The notes under the pieces were generated by a model that saw only the letters and a program-made list of their open reading frames with translations, made no database searches and had not been told where the DNA came from. The position numbers were made by a program, and so were the translations under genes. From Gammaproteobacteria bacterium (GTDB lineage: Bacteria; Pseudomonadota; Gammaproteobacteria; Steroidobacterales; Steroidobacteraceae), in contig JASHSR010000519.1 in the NCBI GenBank assembly GCA_030038645.1, positions 1-27,050 of the forward strand: a stretch of 27,050 nt of DNA, written 5' to 3'. The first letter of the stretch is position 1. Every line of letters starts with the position of its first letter. Below are positions 1 through 6,839 of the stretch, in pieces.

Positions 1-1
1 C

Positions 2-253
2 GCGCGGCTGCGCATCCCCGCGGCGGCCGGCGCGCTTCGCTCTCGCCTCTATGCGCGCGGCGCCGTGCGCGGCGAGCAATCGCTCGAGGACGGCTCGATC
101 GATCTCGCCGTGGAGCTGCCCGAGGTGGAGCTGCTCGCGCTCGCCCGGGCCCGCGGCGTGCAGATTCTCGAGATGCAGGGCGATGCGCCTTGTACACCCG
201 CCGAGGCGTACCTACAATCGGCGGTTTCCGCAGGCGCGGCCAAACTCTCCTGA
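2..253 (+). CDS. hflX: GTPase HflX, C-terminal end (5' truncated by window)
   Basis: The frame is open from the first bases of the window to a TGA at 251-253. It encodes about 83 residues that read like the C-terminal domain of HflX: an Ile-Pro motif followed by a Leu-Arg-Arg-Leu-Tyr-Gly-type segment, then an acidic 'ELPEVELLALARARG' strand-helix. HflX is a ribosome-associated GTPase that rescues or splits stalled 70S ribosomes. The GTPase domain lies outside the window, so the family call rests on this short tail and on gene order: hflX directly upstream of hflK-hflC is standard in gammaproteobacteria. The gap to hflK is 51 bp, which suggests cotranscription. The weak sequence signal alone would not be decisive. 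Confidence 0.75.
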   Translation, partial: ARLRIPAAAGALRSRLYARGAVRGEQSLEDGSIDLAVELPEVELLALARARGVQILEMQGDAPCTPAEAYLQSAVSAGAAKLS

Positions 254-304
254 CACCCCCTTTCGGAAAGAAGAGCCCGCCCAGCGCGCGGCGCGCGGAA
301 CCCT

Positions 305-1423
305 ATGGCATGGAATCAACCCGGTAGCAAGAGTCCTTGGGGCCGTCGTCCGGGTCAGGGGGGGACCGACCTCGATGAGCGGGTGAAGAGCTGGCAGCGC
401 AAGCTCGAGTCGGCGCTGCGCGCCGCGAGTCCGGGCAGCGAGAGCAGCCGCTCGCTCTTCGCGACCGTCGGCCTGATCGCCGTCGCGCTGTGGCTCGGCA
501 GCGGCTTCTACCAGGTCGGGGCGGCTGAGCGGGGAGTCATCCAGCGCTTCGGCCGGCTCGTCGAGGTGCGCAGCCAGGGCTGGGGCTGGCGCTGGCCGTG
601 GCCGATCGAGACGGTACGCAAGGTGAACGTGATGAACGTCGCGAGCCAAGAGCTCTCGCCGAGCGTGCTCACCTCCGATCTGAGCCTCGTGCAGCTGCGG
701 CTCTCGGTTCAGTACCGTCTCGCCGACCCCCTGAAGGTGCTCTTCGGCGCGCGCAATCCGGAGGAGACGCTGCAGCAGGCGAGCGCGAGCGCCCTCCGCG
801 AGGTCGTCGGTCAAACGAGCCTGCAGGATGTGCTCGCCGGCGCGACGCGCCCGCGGCTCACCGAGCGCGCCAAGGCGCTGATCCAGCGCATGCTCGATGA
901 GTACGACACGGGAATCGAGGTCACGACGGTGAATCTCACGGACGTGCAGGTGCCGGATCCGGTCGTCCCCTCGCAGCGGGATGCCAACAAGGCGCTCGCC
1001 GACCAGGACCGCGACGTGAAGGAGGCGCAGGCTTACGCGAGCGGCGTCGCGCCTGCCGCGCGGGGCGATGCGGCGAAGATCCTTCAGGATGCGCAGGCCT
1101 ACAAGGCGCGGGTCGTCGCGCTCGCGCAGGGCCAGGCCGCACTCTTCACGCAGGTCGCCGCGGCGTACGAGCGCGCGCCGCAGGTCACGCGCGAGCGGCT
1201 GTATCTCGAGACCATGGAGGACATCTTCGGCAGGGCGAACAAGATCGTCATCGCCTCGAAGCCCGGCCCGGGAGGCAACATTCTCTATCTCCCGCTCGAC
1301 AAGCTGATCGAGCACGGCGCCGCGATGGGCCAGGAGTCCCAGCAGCCGGGCGTCTCCTCCGTTCCGGCGCCGAGCGATGCGGACACCGTGACGGTCGAAG
1401 GCCGCAACCGAGGCGAGCGCTGA
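305..1423 (+). CDS. hflK: FtsH protease modulator HflK
   Basis: A 372-residue SPFH/prohibitin (band 7) protein. The N-terminus is a short Gly/Pro-rich cytoplasmic stretch (about residues 1-25), followed by one membrane segment near 56-72 (LFATVGLIAVALWLGSGF). The SPFH domain starts at 'VGAAERGVIQRFGRLVEV', and a long Ala/Gln/Arg-rich helix covers about 215-290. The late motif 'ERLYLETMEDIFG' matches the HflK C-terminus. With HflC it forms the large periplasmic-side cage around FtsH in the inner membrane and restrains degradation of membrane proteins. It is shorter than E. coli HflK (419 aa), mainly in the Gly-rich N-terminal part. The stop overlaps the hflC start (TGATG), so the two are translationally coupled, as expected for subunits of one complex. 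Confidence 0.95.
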   Translation: MAWNQPGSKSPWGRRPGQGGTDLDERVKSWQRKLESALRAASPGSESSRSLFATVGLIAVALWLGSGFYQVGAAERGVIQRFGRLVEVRSQGWGWRWPWPIETVRKVNVMNVASQELSPSVLTSDLSLVQLRLSVQYRLADPLKVLFGARNPEETLQQASASALREVVGQTSLQDVLAGATRPRLTERAKALIQRMLDEYDTGIEVTTVNLTDVQVPDPVVPSQRDANKALADQDRDVKEAQAYASGVAPAARGDAAKILQDAQAYKARVVALAQGQAALFTQVAAAYERAPQVTRERLYLETMEDIFGRANKIVIASKPGPGGNILYLPLDKLIEHGAAMGQESQQPGVSSVPAPSDADTVTVEGRNRGER

Positions 1424-2295
1424 TGTCCACTCGCGCCGTTCCGGTCGTCGTCGCCGCGGCGGTCGTGCTGCTCGCGGCGCTCACCTCCCTCTTCTCCGTC
1501 GGCGAGAGCGAGTTTGCGATCCGCACCGAGTTCGGCGCCATCGTGAGGACGGACTACCGGCCCGGGCTGCACTGGAAGCTGCCGTGGGACCAGGTCGTGA
1601 AGTTCGATCGCCGGATCCTCACGCAGTCGAATCCCATGCAGGCCTTCCTCACGAACGACGACCGCTCGCTCCTCGTCGATTACTACATCAAGTGGCGGGT
1701 CGAGAATCCGACGGTCTACTACGAGGCGACCGGGGGCAACGAGAAGAGCGCCGCGGATCGCGTCTCGGACATCGTGACGGACGGAATGAAGAGCGTCGTC
1801 GCCGAGCGCACGCTCGAGCAGATCGTGACGGCGGACCGCGCGGCGGTGACGAGCGGGATGATGGCGGCCGCGAGCCGCGCCGTCGCCGCGCTCGGCATCC
1901 AGCTGATCGACGTGCGCGTGCAGAGCATCGATCTGCCGGATGAGGTCGCGGACCGCGTGTACGAGAAGATGAAGCAGGATTTCGCGAAGGTCGCGAACCG
2001 CCTGCGCGCGCAGGGCGAGAGCTCCGCGACGGTCATCAGGGCCACCGCGGACCGCGAGCGCACCGAGATCATCTCGGATGCGCAGCGCGAGGCGCTGCGC
2101 ATCAAGGGCGCGGCCGACGCCGAGGCCGCCGATACCTACGCGCACGCGTACTCCTCGGCCCCCGAGTTCTACGCCTTCTACCGCAGCCTCGAGGCGTACG
2201 AGCGCTCGCTCGGGAAGAGCAACGATGTGCTCGTGCTCTCGCCCGACAGCGAGTTCTTCAAATACATGAGGGACCCGGGCGAGGCGCGGCGCTGA
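1423..2295 (+). CDS. hflC: FtsH protease modulator HflC
   Basis: A 290-residue SPFH protein with an N-terminal signal anchor (about residues 4-22, Val/Ala/Leu rich). The typical HflC opening 'VGESEFAIRTEFGAIVR' follows, then the band 7 domain, the 'RVQSIDLPDEV' motif, and a charged Ala/Glu/Arg helix ('ADRERTEIISDAQREA') that packs in the HflKC cage. The C-terminal 'SPDSEFFKYM' is a family hallmark. The ATG at 1423 shares bases with the hflK TGA, giving tight coupling. HflC pairs with HflK to regulate the membrane AAA protease FtsH. Length and motifs agree with the family, and nothing is missing. Confidence 0.96.
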   Translation: MSTRAVPVVVAAAVVLLAALTSLFSVGESEFAIRTEFGAIVRTDYRPGLHWKLPWDQVVKFDRRILTQSNPMQAFLTNDDRSLLVDYYIKWRVENPTVYYEATGGNEKSAADRVSDIVTDGMKSVVAERTLEQIVTADRAAVTSGMMAAASRAVAALGIQLIDVRVQSIDLPDEVADRVYEKMKQDFAKVANRLRAQGESSATVIRATADRERTEIISDAQREALRIKGAADAEAADTYAHAYSSAPEFYAFYRSLEAYERSLGKSNDVLVLSPDSEFFKYMRDPGEARR

Positions 2296-2335
2296 GGCGC
2301 GCATCGCGCTCAACGAGCTCGAGGAGCGATTCGGC

Positions 2336-2530
2336 TTGACGTTCAGATACTCGGATCTGCTTGCGGCTCTCGCGCTGCTCCTGGTGCTCGAGGGCATCAT
2401 GCCCTTCGTCAATCCGGCGGGGCTGAAGAAGGCGCTCGCCCGGCTGCTCGCGATCGGCGACCGCGACCTGCGGATCGCGGGCCTCGGCAGCATGCTGGTC
2501 GGCGTGCTCATCCTGTTTCTGGTGCGTTGA
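2336..2530 (+). CDS. YjeT-like DUF2065 small inner-membrane protein
   Basis: A 64-residue protein with two hydrophobic segments (about residues 7-25 and 48-63) joined by a short basic loop containing 'NPAGLKKALARLLAIGDRDLRIAGLGSM'. This is the DUF2065/YjeT pattern: two helices, a Pro-Asn turn and a conserved Arg-x-x-Gly. The function is unknown. Its constant position between hflC and purA in gammaproteobacteria is the main support beside the motif. I see no ATG, and the start is a TTG at 2336 preceded by a purine-rich GAGGAG about nine bases upstream. It ends 18 bp before purA, so it is probably cotranscribed with it. Confidence 0.88.
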   Translation: MTFRYSDLLAALALLLVLEGIMPFVNPAGLKKALARLLAIGDRDLRIAGLGSMLVGVLILFLVR

Positions 2531-2548
2531 GCGGGCGGCGGCGCAGCC

Positions 2549-3844
2549 ATGGGCAAGTTCGTCATCGTGATCGGGACCCAGTGGGGCGATGAGGGCAAGG
2601 GCAAGGTGGTCGATCTCCTCGCCGAGCGGGCGTCGGCGGTCGCGCGGTTCCAGGGAGGGCACAACGCGGGCCACACGCTCGTCATCGGCGGGCGCAAGAT
2701 CGTTCTCTCGCTGATCCCCTCCGGCATCCTGCGCGAGCAGGTGCGGTGCTTCTTCATCGGCAACGGCGTCGTGCTCTCGCTCGAGGCGCTGATGAGCGAG
2801 GCCGACATGCTCGCGCGGCAGGGCATACCCGTGCTCGATCGGCTGCGCGTGTCGCCGAGCTGCCCGCTCATCCTGCCGTCGCACGTCGCGCTCGACCGGG
2901 CGCGCGAGCAGGCGCGCGGCGCGAACGCGCTCGGCACGACCGGCCGCGGCATCGGACCTGCGTACGAGGACAAGGTCGCGCGCCGCGCCGTGCGCGTCGC
3001 CGACCTGTTCCAGCGCGAGCGCTTCGCCGCGAAGCTCGGGGAAGTGCTCGATTTTCACAACTTCCTGCTGCAGCGATACTTCGGGCAGCCGCCGGTCGAC
3101 TTCCAGCGCACGCTCGATGAGCAGCTCGCGTGGGCCGAGCGCCTGAGGCCGATCGTGACCGACGTGAGTCAAGCCCTGAATCAGCTGCGCGCCGCCGGAG
3201 CGAACGTGCTCTTCGAGGGCGCGCAGGCCGCGATGCTCGATGTGGATCTCGGTACCTATCCCTACGTCACCTCATCGAACACCACCGCGGGCTTCGCGGC
3301 GACGGGCACGGGGGTCGGACCCCGCGCGTTCGATGAGGTGCTCGGGATCGTCAAGGCCTACACCACTCGTGTCGGCGCGGGACCATTTCCGACGGAGCTC
3401 TTCGACGTCGACGGCGAGTACCTCGCGCGAGTCGGCCACGAGTTCGGCTCCGTGACCGGCCGCAAGCGGCGTTGCGGCTGGTTCGACGCGCTCGTGCTGC
3501 GTCAATGCGTCCTGCAGTCGAGCGTGACGGGTCTCGTCGTGACGAAGCTCGACGTCCTCGATGCGCTCGAGACCATCCGGATCTGCGTGGGATATCGCAT
3601 CGGCCGCGAGACCGTATCGCAGCCGCCGCTCCTCACCGACGCCTACGCCGACGTCGAGCCGGTCTATGAGGAGATGCCGGGCTGGAGCCAGTCCACCGTG
3701 GGCATCACAGAGTATGCGGCGCTGCCGGCCAACGCTCGGCGCTACCTGGATCGCATCGAGGCTCTCGCGGGCGTGCCGATCGATATGATCTCCACCGGCC
3801 CGGAGCGCGACCAGACCATCGTCCGACGCCAGCCTTTCGGCTGA
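2549..3844 (+). CDS. purA: Adenylosuccinate synthetase
   Basis: This 431-residue enzyme joins IMP and aspartate using GTP to make adenylosuccinate, the first committed step from IMP to AMP, in the cytoplasm. The N-terminal P-loop 'GTQWGDEGKGKVVD' lies at residues 9-22 and includes the catalytic Asp14. 'GGHNAGHT' supplies the catalytic His42. The IMP-binding 'TTGRGIGPAYEDK' segment and the later 'FEGAQAAMLDVDLGTYPYVTSSNTT' and 'SVTGRKRRCGWFDA' motifs are all intact. The length equals the family norm. It closes the hflX-hflK-hflC-yjeT-purA block. One detail: 'EGAQAAMLD' has Ala-Ala where many homologues read Gly-Thr-Leu or Ala-Leu, a mild variation. Confidence 0.97.
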   Translation: MGKFVIVIGTQWGDEGKGKVVDLLAERASAVARFQGGHNAGHTLVIGGRKIVLSLIPSGILREQVRCFFIGNGVVLSLEALMSEADMLARQGIPVLDRLRVSPSCPLILPSHVALDRAREQARGANALGTTGRGIGPAYEDKVARRAVRVADLFQRERFAAKLGEVLDFHNFLLQRYFGQPPVDFQRTLDEQLAWAERLRPIVTDVSQALNQLRAAGANVLFEGAQAAMLDVDLGTYPYVTSSNTTAGFAATGTGVGPRAFDEVLGIVKAYTTRVGAGPFPTELFDVDGEYLARVGHEFGSVTGRKRRCGWFDALVLRQCVLQSSVTGLVVTKLDVLDALETIRICVGYRIGRETVSQPPLLTDAYADVEPVYEEMPGWSQSTVGITEYAALPANARRYLDRIEALAGVPIDMISTGPERDQTIVRRQPFG

Positions 3845-3872
3845 GGACGCGCGCCGTCACGTCGGCCGGGTT

Positions 3873-3892
3873 GCGCGGGCGCTCACCCGCGC
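3873..3892 (+). terminator. GC hairpin after purA, possible terminator without U-tract
   Basis: A perfect 7-bp inverted repeat (GCGCGGG / CCCGCGC) with a 6-base loop begins about 29 bases after the purA stop. No run of T follows, so intrinsic termination is doubtful. It may stabilise the transcript end or act with Rho. Confidence 0.3.
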
Positions 3893-4163
3893 GGCGCGGG
3901 CGCCGGAGCGCGCGGGGCCGCTTTTGCTCACACTCGTTTACTTGCCGCAGCGGCCTCGCCCGCTTATCGTGCGCGGGGTCGATCACGAGCGCTCGATCCC
4001 GCGTCAACCCCCTCGAGGATGGAGCGCTGTATTGCGAGGGGCTCCACGGAACGCGCACCGTCCGGGGGCTGTCGAATTGCGATGCGAGTATCATCCTGAC
4101 CTCGCGACCCGTGGACGGCAATAGTCGGTAACAGTCTGGCTCAGTTTGTCGGAGTTTGGAGTC
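3893..4163 (+). other. Intergenic stretch between purA and the Spy-like gene
   Basis: About 320 bases without a gene separate purA and the next start at 4164. Short open frames here lack a ribosome site and have Pro/Arg-rich content typical of GC-rich noise. The stretch is somewhat less GC-rich near 4080-4163 and holds a TATCAT at 4089-4094 that could be a -10 box, though no good -35 lies 16-18 bases upstream. The promoter of the envelope gene at 4164 probably lies here. I recognise no tRNA, riboswitch or repeat. Confidence 0.4.
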
Positions 4164-4871
4164 ATGAAGCACAACACGAAATATCTGGTGCTGGCGGCTG
4201 CGTTGGCGGGTCTCGGTATCGGCGCCGTGTCCGCCGCAAGCGCCCAGGGCAGCGATGCGACCCCATCCAATGCCAGCCCGCCATCCAATGCCGGGCCGCA
4301 GGCAGGCCACTGGCGCGGCGCGGGCCCCATGCGTCCCGGCGGCGGTTGGAATCATCGCGGCGACCAGTTTCATCGAGCGGGCTGGAATCACCGCCGCGGC
4401 GGACGCCACGGGCACTGGCGCGGCCGGCGGGGTATGCGCCGCGGGCAGGGTGCGATGCTCGTCGGCGTGCTGTTGAGGCAGGTGCGCCAGCTCGATCTGT
4501 CGAGCCAGCAGCGCGACCGCGTGAGGGACATCCTCTCGCAGGCCCGCAAGCAGCGCCAATCGAATGCATCGAGGCCCGCGCTCGACATCGCCGTGCTCGG
4601 CGATCCAGGCAGTCGGGGCTACGCGCAGGCGGTGCAGAATGCGAAGAGCCGGGCGGCCGATCGCATCCAGCGGCAGAGCGAGCTCGCGACGCAGGTCTAC
4701 AACGTTCTCACGCCCACGCAGAAGCGCAATCTCGCCACCCTGCTCGCCGCCGACCAGGTGAGGATGCAGGCGCGGCAGCAGCGGATGCAGCAGCTGCGGC
4801 AGCGAATGCAGCAGAGGATGCAGCAGCGCCGCTCCGGATCGGGCGGCGGCTCGAGCTCCTCGGCCGGCTGA
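4164..4871 (+). CDS. Spy/CpxP-like periplasmic protein with His/Trp/Arg-rich segment
   Basis: ATG 4164 follows a GGAG and opens a 235-residue protein with a clear signal peptide (Lys-rich start, hydrophobic core, cleavage near Ala-Ser-Ala-Gln at about residue 25). An in-frame TTG at 4146 is a less likely start. A Ser-Asn-Ala-Pro stretch is followed by a segment rich in Gly, His, Trp and Arg (about 45-95), with 'GWNHR' twice and 'GRHGHW' once. Next comes a helical domain with 'LRQVRQLDLSSQQRDRVRDIL' and a second 'VYNVLTPTQKRNL'. These two LTxxQ-like motifs are the mark of the Spy/CpxP/ZraP group of periplasmic chaperones and stress sensors. The C-terminus is Met/Gln/Arg rich and ends in a Gly/Ser tail. 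Metal binding by the His-rich part is inference. The gap to the DUF2844 gene is 9 bp, so they probably share a transcript. Confidence 0.75.
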   Translation: MKHNTKYLVLAAALAGLGIGAVSAASAQGSDATPSNASPPSNAGPQAGHWRGAGPMRPGGGWNHRGDQFHRAGWNHRRGGRHGHWRGRRGMRRGQGAMLVGVLLRQVRQLDLSSQQRDRVRDILSQARKQRQSNASRPALDIAVLGDPGSRGYAQAVQNAKSRAADRIQRQSELATQVYNVLTPTQKRNLATLLAADQVRMQARQQRMQQLRQRMQQRMQQRRSGSGGGSSSSAG

Positions 4872-4880
4872 GCGCGCGCG

Positions 4881-5348
4881 ATGCGAGCGCATCGAGCCGC
4901 GGTCTGGATGGGATTGGCCTTGCTGGGGCCGGCATCGCTGCCTGCCCTGGCGGCCCTCGGCGGCGACGTCGATTCCGTGCAGGCTGACGGCACGCACCTG
5001 AAGGCCGAGCTGAGAGCCGCCACGCCGGGGGCGGGCTATTCGGTCCAGCAGCTCGAGCTGCCCTCGGGCACCGTCGTGAGCGAATACGTCGCCCCGAGCG
5101 GCACCGTATTCGGCGTGAGCTGGCACGGCCCGACGATGCCGAACTTGCACCAGCTCCTCGGGACCTACTTCCAGCAGTACGTCGCCGCCTCGAGCCTCGC
5201 GCGACACAACGGCGCCACCCGGCGCCACTTCCAGATCCGTCAGCCCGATCTCATCGTGCAGTCGGGCGGGCGGATGCGCTCGTACTACGGGCGGGCGTAC
5301 GTGCCGTCTTTGCTTCCGGCCAACGTCACGGCCGACGACATCCAGTAG
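4881..5348 (+). CDS. DUF2844 exported protein
   Basis: A 155-residue protein with a signal peptide (cleavage near Ala-Leu-Ala at about residue 25), followed directly by 'LGGDVDSVQADG'. I recognise the DUF2844 pattern: 'SGTVVSEYVAPSGTVFGVSWHGPTMPNLHQLLGTYF' (split by short variation) and the C-terminal 'MRSYYGRAYVPSLLPANVTADDIQ'. The molecular function is unknown. DUF2844 genes commonly sit immediately upstream of DUF3443 genes in proteobacteria, exactly as here (36 bp to the next start), so the products probably act together in the envelope. The ribosome site before ATG 4881 is weak. Coupling to the preceding gene 9 bp upstream may drive translation. Confidence 0.85.
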   Translation: MRAHRAAVWMGLALLGPASLPALAALGGDVDSVQADGTHLKAELRAATPGAGYSVQQLELPSGTVVSEYVAPSGTVFGVSWHGPTMPNLHQLLGTYFQQYVAASSLARHNGATRRHFQIRQPDLIVQSGGRMRSYYGRAYVPSLLPANVTADDIQ

Positions 5349-5384
5349 CGCCTCACGGCAGATCTTTACAGGGACAGCCTCAGA

Positions 5385-6737
5385 ATGCACCAAACCGTCA
5401 GGGGGACGCTCGTGCGCCGGATTCTCGTGGTGGCCATGGCGATCGCGATGGGTTGCGTGATCGGGTGCGGGGGAGGCGGCTCGAGCAGCTCCTCGAGCTC
5501 CTCCGGCTCGAGCAGCTCCTCCAGCTCGAGCAGCACGCAGACGATCGCCTCGGCCGCGCCGAACGTCGCCTCCATCATCGTGGATTGCGGTCCCGCCTCG
5601 ATCTGCAACACCGACGATTCCGCGGTGAATCTCGCGTACGTGACGGTGACGGTGTGCGTTCCGAGCGATCCTAGCGATTGCCAGACCTTCGATCATATCC
5701 AGGTCGATACGCAGTCCTACGGGCTGCGACTCATCGCCGATGCGACCGATGAGAACGGCAACACTCTGACGATACCGCTGCCCCCGGAGAATCAGAACGA
5801 GAGCACCGAGCCGCTCGCCGAATGCGCGGTATTCGCCGACGGCTACAGCTGGGGACCCCTCGTCACCGCGGACATCACGGTTTCCGGGGAGACGACGACG
5901 AGCAGCGTTCCCACACAGATCATCGGAAGCTCCGCCTACTCGAACGTGCCGTCCGATTGCAAGGACGCCAGCGTGGACAATCAGGAGGATACCGTGGCGA
6001 CGTTTGGAGCCAACGGCGTCCTCGGCGTGGGCCCGTTCGTGCAGGACTGTGGGGAGGGATGCACCGAAGCGGGAGGCGACTCACCCACTTACTACTACAT
6101 CTGCTCCTTGCCGACCACTTGCACGGACAGCTACGCGGACACGAGCCAGCAGGTGAGCAATCCGGTCTACTACTTCCCGGTCGACAACAACGGCGTCATC
6201 GTCGAGCTCCCGACGGTTCCATCGACCGGCGCGGCGAACGTCCAGGGCGCGCTCGTGTTCGGTATCGGCACGGCGGACAACAACGCGCTCGGCGATGCGA
6301 CGGTGATCCAGGCGGACCCGAACGACGGCGCCATGACGACCACGTTCAACGGCCAGACTCTGACCGACAGCGTCCTCGACAGCGGCTCGAACGGCTTCTT
6401 CTTCAACGACAGCAGCATCACGCAGTGCAGCGAGGATACCGGGTTCTACTGCCCGAGCTCGACGCTCGACCTCTCGGCCAGCATCTCCAACTGCGAGGAC
6501 TGCGCCAGCGGCACACCGAGCACGGTGGATTTCAACGTGGCCAACGCACAGGCCCTCAGCGGATCGGACACGGCGTTCAACAACCTCGCGGGCACCCTCG
6601 GGAGCGGCTTCCAAGGAGTGGGCGGGGTTTTTGATTGGGGACTGTCTTTCTACTTCGGCCGCAACGTCTTCACGGCCATCTACCCGGCGAATACGTCGGC
6701 CGGCGAGGGGCCGTACTACGCGTACGCCGCGAACTAG
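5385..6737 (+). CDS. DUF3443 lipoprotein, first copy (aspartic-peptidase-like motifs)
   Basis: A 450-residue exported lipoprotein. A hydrophobic segment ends in a lipobox (Val-Ile-Gly-Cys28), followed by a Gly/Ser linker with a long Ser run (residues 33-50). The mature part is the DUF3443 domain, of unknown function and usually next to DUF2844. I note a pattern resembling pepsin-type peptidases. 'HIQVDTQSYGLRL' (Asp108) is a first Asp motif in which the usual Gly is Gln. 'NGVLGVG' (210-216) resembles a psi-loop. 'VLDSGSNGFFF' (Asp332) is a second, intact Asp-Ser-Gly-Ser motif, and 'FDWGLSFYFGRNVFTAIY' near the C-terminus recalls the pepsin terminal motif. Many Cys pairs suggest disulfides. 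An in-frame GTG at 5412 would leave a shorter signal segment and is an alternative start. Activity is uncertain. Confidence 0.87.
   Translation: MHQTVRGTLVRRILVVAMAIAMGCVIGCGGGGSSSSSSSSGSSSSSSSSSTQTIASAAPNVASIIVDCGPASICNTDDSAVNLAYVTVTVCVPSDPSDCQTFDHIQVDTQSYGLRLIADATDENGNTLTIPLPPENQNESTEPLAECAVFADGYSWGPLVTADITVSGETTTSSVPTQIIGSSAYSNVPSDCKDASVDNQEDTVATFGANGVLGVGPFVQDCGEGCTEAGGDSPTYYYICSLPTTCTDSYADTSQQVSNPVYYFPVDNNGVIVELPTVPSTGAANVQGALVFGIGTADNNALGDATVIQADPNDGAMTTTFNGQTLTDSVLDSGSNGFFFNDSSITQCSEDTGFYCPSSTLDLSASISNCEDCASGTPSTVDFNVANAQALSGSDTAFNNLAGTLGSGFQGVGGVFDWGLSFYFGRNVFTAIYPANTSAGEGPYYAYAAN
5481..5534 (+). repeat. Low-complexity Ser-codon repeat (lipoprotein linker)
   Basis: Alternating AGC and TCC/TCG codons form near-repeats of 'AGCTCCTCGAGC' and encode 17 Ser and one Gly directly after the lipobox Cys. 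This is a flexible tether between the lipid anchor and the folded domain. Such tracts can change length by slippage, so linker length may vary among strains. Confidence 0.8.
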
Positions 6738-6839
6738 ACTTCCCTAGCCCGCCCGCGGGTAGTCGCGCGGGTCTTCCCTGTGTACGATGCGTCATGACCG
6801 ACTCGTACGCCTGGGCTGCCGAAGACCCACATCAAGACA

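Noticed and set aside
212..1315. A 367-residue minus-strand frame opposite hflK.
   Set aside because: hflK is certain, and the frame's Arg/Leu/Glu-rich content has no family features.
3924..4124. A 66-residue + frame in the purA to Spy-like gap.
   Set aside because: Pro/Arg-rich, no ribosome site, no recognisable pattern; more likely untranslated.
3705..5696. A 663-residue open frame on the minus strand across purA's end and the Spy-like, DUF2844 and DUF3443 genes.
   Set aside because: It is antisense to genes with clear domains, is Arg/Ala/His/Pro rich with no recognisable motif, and is the expected open shadow of GC-rich codon use.
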